Part shown: positions 59,216-64,000 of the stretch, one piece after another
Position numbering within the stretch: position 1 is the first letter of the stretch
How the letters are laid out: each line of letters opens with the position of its first letter
Source of the DNA: a virus
IMG/VR virus record: IMGVR_UViG_3300021976_000006
Coordinates: 30,232 to 94,231 of that record
Length of the DNA stretch: 64,000 nucleotides
Reading direction: 5' to 3' (one strand)
Program-made: the position numbers and the translations under genes
The notes under the pieces: model-generated
Database searches by the model: none
What the model was told of the DNA's origin: nothing
What the model saw: the letters and a program-made list of their open reading frames with translations, nothing else

Positions 59216-60043
59216 GAATATATTACAGGAGTTCTAAAAGGAGATGCAGGAATGTATCAATTACAGAAAGTATGTAATAAGCTTGCTCAAAGATGTACAA
59301 TCAACAATAAATGTGGAGTTCACGTTCATATAGGTGGAGCAAAATTCACTAAAGAAAATATTGTATATATGTATATGTTAGGAGAGATTCTACAAAATGA
59401 AGTATATCAAATGCTACCAGCTTCAAGGAGAAGTAATAGTTATTGTAAGAAATTAAAAAATCTTACATTAAGTCCTAAAGCTTTAGCAGGTGTTAATACT
59501 TCTATTGGATATGAAATCCTAATAGATGATTTTTACAATAAAATTTTCAAAGAAGTTTCTCATGGTAAAGCACCAGATAGAAACTCTAATAAGAGAACAA
59601 ACCATCCAATGGGTAGTAAATGTGGTTATAATAAAGATACTCAGCGTTATTGCTGGTTAAACTTTGTTACTGCTATGTTTAATACTAAAAATAATCCAGA
59701 AGCTATGACTCTAGAGTTTAGATCTCATAGTGCAACTTTAAACTATAATAAGGTTAAAGCTTGGGTTAAAATTTGTATGGCATTTGTTTCTTTTGTTGAG
59801 AATAACAAAGCTTCTATCAAAAGAGGTTATTGGTTAGACTCAGAGAAAAATGAATATTCAATTGATTTATCTACAATTATTAAAGCAGCTTATCCTAAAG
59901 GATACAAACTTCTATTGAAGTATGTAGAAGAAAGGAAAAATAAGTTCTTTTATGATAAAGGAGACATTGAAGAAGAAGAGTATAAAACAGACAAAGACGG
60001 TATTAAACAACTAACTATTAAGGAGGACAGCCAATGTGTGTAA
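59216..60043 (+). CDS. Amidoligase, exon 2
   Basis: The frame runs from EYITGVLKGDAGMYQL through NNKCGVHVHIGGAKFT, the metal-binding motif of the amidoligase family, to a Lys/Glu-rich C-terminus. Only together with exon 1 does it form a full enzyme (489 aa). The first ATG in this exon (59252) would give a truncated product, so splicing is expected. The stop overlaps the start of the next gene by 10 nt. Confidence 0.8.
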   Translation, partial: EYITGVLKGDAGMYQLQKVCNKLAQRCTINNKCGVHVHIGGAKFTKENIVYMYMLGEILQNEVYQMLPASRRSNSYCKKLKNLTLSPKALAGVNTSIGYEILIDDFYNKIFKEVSHGKAPDRNSNKRTNHPMGSKCGYNKDTQRYCWLNFVTAMFNTKNNPEAMTLEFRSHSATLNYNKVKAWVKICMAFVSFVENNKASIKRGYWLDSEKNEYSIDLSTIIKAAYPKGYKLLLKYVEERKNKFFYDKGDIEEEEYKTDKDGIKQLTIKEDSQCV

Positions 60044-61284
60044 TACTCATCGCAGGAAAAGGTACAGATAAGTATTCAGATTTTTTTACAAATGCTATTA
60101 GGATAGCAGGAACAAGGAATAGAGATGGTTTTGGATTTGCTTATAAAAAAGCATCTACCAAAACTGTCTATATGGCAAAAGGATTCATGGTTATGGACAG
60201 AATGATTGATGAAATCAAATGTCAAAACCTAAAAGAAGAAGATGAATTAATTGTTCATGTAAGGATGAAATCAGCTGGAGCAATAACTCCAGAAAATACT
60301 CATCCTTTTGAATTAAATTATGCTAATCTTAATAGTCCTGTTAGTTATGCAACTCATGGTAAAACTACCTTATATCCTGTAATGTTTCACAATGGAACTT
60401 TTGCAGACTTTAAGGATTTTGTACTAGCTACTCAAATGAGTGATACTTATCACTTTGCTAATAATTTTATGAAGTCTAGACAAATTTGGAATTTTTTGAA
60501 AGAAGATTCTAAGAAATTTATCAAAACTTTTAGAGATGTTATAGGTTTTAATAAACTTGTATTTTTAAGTAGAGAATGTCCAATGATTACTATTGGAGAA
60601 TTTATAACTGATAATGGTTATATTTTTTCTAATACTGGTTATAAATCAACATTAATGCCTTTTAATTATAGTAGTAATGTACAACAAAGACCAAAAATTA
60701 CAGACAGAACTGAAGATGGGCCTGTTAATAGTTTAAATACCAATATTGTTAAAATTGATAAAACTAATTTTAATCATTTTTATCTTAAATCACACTGTAG
60801 AAGCGTAGGTGGAGGATCTAAAATTGAAGAAGGTGAATATTTTGTTATCAAAACATATAATGATAAAGATAGAACTTGTCTTTTAGAGGAGAAAAACTAT
60901 AATGGTTCTTTCAAATTTATATCATTTGATGTTCTTGATAGTGTATTTATTCGTATACCAAAACCTGGTTACAGTAAAAGATATATGGATTATATCAAAT
61001 TAGTTGGTAAAGTAGAAGCTACAAAGTCTGCTATTAAAAAAATATTTAATAAAGTTCTACAAGTTAGTGGAAGAAAGAAATCAGGTAAACCTGAAACTAT
61101 TGATATTAAATATAAAAATAACATTGTCAAGTATGATTATATAGGTGTACTAATGTTCTTAAATGATTATAAGCATTATATTGATGCTTACAGAGTTGAT
61201 GAATTGTTAAAACTTAGTGAACCTATTGAACAAACTAAAGAAGTTATATTACTTCCAGCAGAAGGTGCAAGTTGTGAATGTTAA
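60034..61284 (+). CDS. Class II glutamine amidotransferase-like protein (416 aa)
   Basis: An AAGGAGG ribosome site places the start so that Cys2 (MCVILIAGK) becomes the N-terminal nucleophile after Met removal. NRDGFGFAYK, ELIVHVRMKSAG and VMFHNGTFADF are the expected substrate and oxyanion motifs. The C-terminal 200 residues are unassigned. It differs from the membrane-anchored copy at 55.9 kb. Ammonia or glutamyl transfer for the adjacent ligases is a reasonable inference. Confidence 0.8.
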   Translation: MCVILIAGKGTDKYSDFFTNAIRIAGTRNRDGFGFAYKKASTKTVYMAKGFMVMDRMIDEIKCQNLKEEDELIVHVRMKSAGAITPENTHPFELNYANLNSPVSYATHGKTTLYPVMFHNGTFADFKDFVLATQMSDTYHFANNFMKSRQIWNFLKEDSKKFIKTFRDVIGFNKLVFLSRECPMITIGEFITDNGYIFSNTGYKSTLMPFNYSSNVQQRPKITDRTEDGPVNSLNTNIVKIDKTNFNHFYLKSHCRSVGGGSKIEEGEYFVIKTYNDKDRTCLLEEKNYNGSFKFISFDVLDSVFIRIPKPGYSKRYMDYIKLVGKVEATKSAIKKIFNKVLQVSGRKKSGKPETIDIKYKNNIVKYDYIGVLMFLNDYKHYIDAYRVDELLKLSEPIEQTKEVILLPAEGASCEC

Positions 61285-61298
61285 ATAATAAATAATGA

Positions 61299-62231
61299 AT
61301 GATAAATAAAGAGAAAGATAAGATTCAAGAAGAAGCTGTAAAGCTTTCAGAATCTTATCCCTCTTTACTATTATCACTAGCTACAGGTGTAGGAAAATCA
61401 CTTGCAGCTATTAAAATTATAGAGCGTAATAGTGAAGAGAATTGGTATATATTATGTAAAGAAACTAATCATATAGGAAACTGGTTAAAAGAATTTATAA
61501 CTCATGGTAAGGAACACTTACTATCAAAAGTAACAATATTTTGTTATGATAGTTTACATAAGTATATAGGAACAGAAGCTAATTTAGTATTGGATGAAGG
61601 TCATGCAATTACTGAATTAAGACTTAAGCAAATTAAACAAATAAAAAGCAATAAAGTAGTAATATTATCTGCTACCGTTGAACAAGATAAAAAATACCTA
61701 TTAGAACAGATTACAGGCTCTTTAAAAGAATATCATATATCTATAGCAGATGCTATTAATAAAGGTCTCTTACCTGCTCCTAAGGTGTTTATAGTTGATG
61801 TAATACTTACTAATGAACAGAGAATAACTTATAATAAGTTAACAAACTCTGTTGATTATTTTAAAGGTATGTATATGCAGTCTAGAGATCAAGGTTACCA
61901 ATTTAAATGGTTGAACACAGCTCTTAAAAGAAAGCAATTTTTATCTAATTGTAAAACAAGTAAAGCAGAAGAAATATTAAAACATTTAAGTAATAAAAGA
62001 TTAGTTTGTTTCACAGGATCAATACAACAATGTATAGATTTAGGTGGAAAAAATGTAGTTCATTCAAAGAATAAAGACAAAGCAAATATCATTCATAGAT
62101 TTAATAATCTTAATATTGATAAATTATTTGCAGTTAATATGCTTAGAGAAGCTATGAATTTAACTAATATAGAAGCTGGTATAATAGTACAGCTAGATAA
62201 CAAGAAACTTTCATTTATTCAAATGTTGGGT
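61299..62231 (+). CDS. Superfamily 2 helicase, exon 1
   Basis: Helicase motifs in order: I LATGVGKSLAA, II LVLDEGHAI, III VILSATV, and motif VI beginning QMLG at the very end. After codon GGT (62229-62231) the frame leaves the helicase pattern and stops at 62264. With exon 2 the protein has 351 residues. It is short and probably a DNA helicase of the replication or recombination block. Confidence 0.85.
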
Positions 62232-62396
62232 AAATACTTTGCCCATATCCCTTTAACTCGGTGAAACCTTAACTTGAAAGAAGAAGGCAATACCGAGCCA
62301 AGCCTAGAAATAGGAAGGTGTAGAGACTATCCGCTTTGTAGCGGAGTAGGCTTATCTGATAAATAAGTCGAAACAGGGGACTTTTTATAAATAAAT

Positions 62397-62427
62397 TTTG
62401 ATATTCCAAATATTCTTCGTACCTTTG
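62397..62427 (+). promoter_or_regulatory. Bacteroidota-type promoter inside the helicase intron
   Basis: TTTG (62397-62400), 19 nt, TACCTTTG (62420-62427), 16 nt before the HNH gene ATG at 62444. Confidence 0.65.
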
Positions 62428-62443
62428 TACAAATAAAAAGAAT

Positions 62444-63037
62444 ATGGAAATTTGGAAAAAAATAGAAAACAGTTATTACTATGCTGTTTCAAATAAAGGA
62501 AGAATAAAAAGATTAGCACATCAAACATGGTCAGTTAGAAATAATTCATATTCTCAATATAAAGAGAGAATATTAAAATTATCTAATAATAATTCAAAAA
62601 AATATTGGAGACTTACTATTGATTATTTAGATAATATTTCTAAAGCAGAATCAATTCATAGATTAGTAGCATTAAATTTTATTGAAAATCCAAATAATTT
62701 ACCACAAGTAAATCATAAAGATGGTAATAAAGATAATAATAATGTTGATAATTTAGAATGGTGTACTAATTTATATAATATGCAACATGCTATTAGAACA
62801 GGATTAAGGGATAATTTCTTACTAAGTTTACAGGGAGAAAAATCTAATTTTAACAAATATTCAGAAGAAACTTTAATGAAAATACCTAAATTAATTGAAG
62901 AAGGTAATTCATATAAAAAAATAGGAGAAATATTAAATATTCCTCCAACATTAATTTCTGAAATAAAATCTAAAAGAGCATGGAAACATTTAAATATAAT
63001 TATTCCTGAATCAAAATTATATAAAAAGAAGATATAG
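62444..63037 (+). CDS. HNH homing endonuclease (197 aa), intron-encoded
   Basis: The N-terminal NUMOD4 segment EIWKKIENSYYYAVSNKGRI is followed by the HNH core LPQVNHKDGNKDNNNVDNLE and a C-terminal helix-turn-helix (YKKIGEILNIPPTLISEIKS). This is the standard layout of phage intron HNH enzymes. It has its own host-type promoter and a TAG stop in the P7 strand. Confidence 0.9.
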   Translation: MEIWKKIENSYYYAVSNKGRIKRLAHQTWSVRNNSYSQYKERILKLSNNNSKKYWRLTIDYLDNISKAESIHRLVALNFIENPNNLPQVNHKDGNKDNNNVDNLEWCTNLYNMQHAIRTGLRDNFLLSLQGEKSNFNKYSEETLMKIPKLIEEGNSYKKIGEILNIPPTLISEIKSKRAWKHLNIIIPESKLYKKKI

Positions 63038-63095
63038 TCCGATCCTCAGAGAAATCTGAGTCTTTGACAATTATCATGTTAAAGAAAAACAAAAG

Positions 63096-63218
63096 AGAGT
63101 ATTTAGAGCTGATTTACCAGAATGTTATGTATTAGTAGTAAAAAATACTCAAGATGAAGTATATCTTGAGACAGTATTAGAGGGATTTGATACAAAATAT
63201 TTATATAAATATGACTAG
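63096..63218 (+). CDS. Superfamily 2 helicase, exon 2
   Basis: The frame RVFRADLPECYVLVVKNTQD completes motif VI: QMLG from exon 1 plus RVFR gives QxxGRxxR with both Arg residues. It ends TKYLYKYD at a TAG. Forty residues. Its stop overlaps the next gene start (ATGACTAG). Confidence 0.85.
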   Translation, partial: RVFRADLPECYVLVVKNTQDEVYLETVLEGFDTKYLYKYD

Positions 63219-63444
63219 AAAAATTGAAAAATTAATTAATGACTTTACTTTAGATGAACTATTAAAATACAAAAAATCTTTAGAACAGTTTATAGAGAAT
63301 ATTGATATTGCTTATAAAATTAAGTTATCAAGAAAAATTAATAAAAATCTAAAAAATAAATGTCAAATTGATGGTGATAAAACTTGTGATTGTTATTTAT
63401 GGTGTAAATCTAAAGATAAACAATTTGATAGTTTAGGTATGTAA
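63211..63444 (+). CDS. Small Cys-containing protein (77 aa)
   Basis: ATG 63211 (MTRKIEKLINDFTLDELLKY) is preferred; a helical hairpin precedes CQIDGDKTCDCYLWC, which could bind metal. It overlaps the helicase stop by 8 nt. Function unknown. Confidence 0.45.
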   Translation: MTRKIEKLINDFTLDELLKYKKSLEQFIENIDIAYKIKLSRKINKNLKNKCQIDGDKTCDCYLWCKSKDKQFDSLGM

Positions 63445-63460
63445 TATAAAATAAATTTTG

Positions 63461-63468
63461 TATCTTTG
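63461..63468 (+). promoter_or_regulatory. -7 box-like element before the reductase gene
   Basis: TATCTTTG matches the Bacteroidota -7 element, but no TTTG lies 19-21 nt upstream. A hairpin CTCTTTTTCA/TGAAAGAG follows, then a GAGGAG ribosome site for the ATG at 63514. Confidence 0.4.
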
Positions 63469-63513
63469 TAGCCCTCTTTTTCAATTGTGTGAAAGAGATA
63501 AGTGAGGAGATTA

Positions 63514-64000
63514 ATGAATAAAGAACAACAGATTTTATCTGAGGTAACAATATTTGGAAAATATTCTAAATATGTGCCTAAATTACAAAGAAGAGAATCA
63601 TGGTCTGAAATCTGTAATAGATATGAAGACATGATGTTAGAGAAGTATCCTAGATTAACTGAAGTCATCGTAGATGGTATGAAGTTAGTTAGAGATAAAA
63701 AGATTTTACCTTCTATGAGAGCAATGCAATTTGCGGGTAAACCTATCAATATTAATAATTCAAGAATATACAATTGTGCATATTTACCAATTGATGATTA
63801 TAGAGCTTTTTCTGAAGCTATGTTCTTATTACTTGGTGGTACTGGAGTAGGTTACTCTGTACAATTCAAACATATAGAGAAGCTACCAGAGATAACTATG
63901 CCTACTAAAACTAGAAGATACTTAGTTGGAGATAGTATTGAAGGATGGGCTGATAGTATTAAAATATTATTAAAGTCATATTTTGATACTATCAGCCCAT
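63514..64000 (+). CDS. Class II (adenosylcobalamin-type) ribonucleotide reductase, N-terminal part
   Basis: The first 162 residues are visible. ILPSMRAMQFAGKPI, SRIYNCAYLPIDDYRAFSEA and LLLGGTGVGYSVQF match the N-terminal part of class II ribonucleoside-triphosphate reductases, with the first active-site Cys in YNCAY. The enzyme makes deoxynucleotides for phage replication; class II members use coenzyme B12. The gene runs off the right edge. Confidence 0.85.
   Translation, partial: MNKEQQILSEVTIFGKYSKYVPKLQRRESWSEICNRYEDMMLEKYPRLTEVIVDGMKLVRDKKILPSMRAMQFAGKPININNSRIYNCAYLPIDDYRAFSEAMFLLLGGTGVGYSVQFKHIEKLPEITMPTKTRRYLVGDSIEGWADSIKILLKSYFDTISP

Larger units (their letters stand above)
62232..63095 (+). 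ncRNA. Group I intron in the helicase gene (motif VI)
   Basis: P1 is clear: exon TGGGT pairs with GCCCA (62242-62246), giving a U-G pair at the splice site. The core contains GGCAATACCGAGCCAAGCC, then P7 strands GACTAT (62325-62330) and ATAGTC (63034-63039), P8 CCGC/GCGG and a P9 hairpin CTCAGA-GAAA-TCTGAG with a GNRA loop. The intron ends in G at 63095. The endonuclease gene sits between the P7 strands and its stop codon lies within P7. Confidence 0.85.

Noticed and set aside
63469-63513. Cobalamin riboswitch ahead of the class II reductase
   Set aside because: The leader is only about 45 nt with a simple hairpin; the large conserved B12 box structure is absent.
1-64000. Stop-codon reassignment, known in some crAss-like phages
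   Set aside because: Clear genes end at TAA, TAG and TGA, and no conserved domain is interrupted by an in-frame TAG or TGA.
1-64000. CRISPR array
   Set aside because: No regularly spaced identical repeats were seen; the repeated elements are DGR template/variable pairs and dissimilar RNA structures.

Overview
This window looks like part of a large, AT-rich, tailed double-stranded DNA phage of the crAss-like group (Crassvirales) infecting a member of the Bacteroidota. The evidence is as follows. A minus-strand late block has the crAss-like order: short winged-helix and IHF-like genes, large terminase, portal, scaffold-like protein, major capsid, neck/ring proteins, fibres, lysis genes, tail-ring proteins, a 1,401-residue muzzle-like protein and a glycine-rich cargo-like protein. 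Near-perfect Bacteroidota vegetative promoters (TTTG, 19-20 nt, TAnnTTTG) precede several units. Lipoproteins and a unimolecular spanin imply a Gram-negative envelope. TAA, TAG and TGA all end genes, so the standard bacterial code applies.

Layout. From 1 to about 31.9 kb everything is on the minus strand: virion morphogenesis, fibres (including a PL1-type pectate lyase), lysis, a tRNA-fMet-like gene, small early-looking genes and a GIY-YIG endonuclease. The strands diverge at about 32.0 kb. From 32.1 to 39.2 kb the plus strand carries many very small genes, often overlapping and membrane-bound, separated by compact structured RNAs, each closed by a long terminal stem. At 39.26-39.63 kb there is a complete tmRNA gene (ssrA) with its own tag reading frame. 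From 39.8 to 41.94 kb lies a diversity-generating retroelement: one reverse transcriptase between two different target genes, each with its own variable repeat and template repeat. Differences between template and variable repeats fall at template adenines (16 of 17, and 18 of 18).

From 42 to 64 kb come a family B DNA polymerase, a group I intron-split helicase, the start of a class II ribonucleotide reductase, and an unusually rich set of amide-bond genes: two gamma-glutamyl-cyclotransferase-like proteins, two class I and two class II glutamine amidotransferases, an ATP-grasp ligase, a COOH-NH2 ligase and a second amidoligase split by a LAGLIDADG-bearing group I intron. These resemble the peptide-ligation/tagging clusters predicted computationally for phages, whose substrates are unknown.

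How it may work together (inference). Late genes and homing endonuclease genes use host sigma-type promoters. The plus-strand early/middle genes mostly lack them, which fits the virion-carried RNA polymerase known in crAss-like phages (that gene is outside this window). The retroelement diversifies two small non-tail proteins. The tmRNA and tRNA may tune translation, and the amidoligase block may build or trim an amide-linked modification. The three most unusual parts are the dual-cassette retroelement, the phage tmRNA with a 27-residue tag, and the set of closing-stem RNAs.
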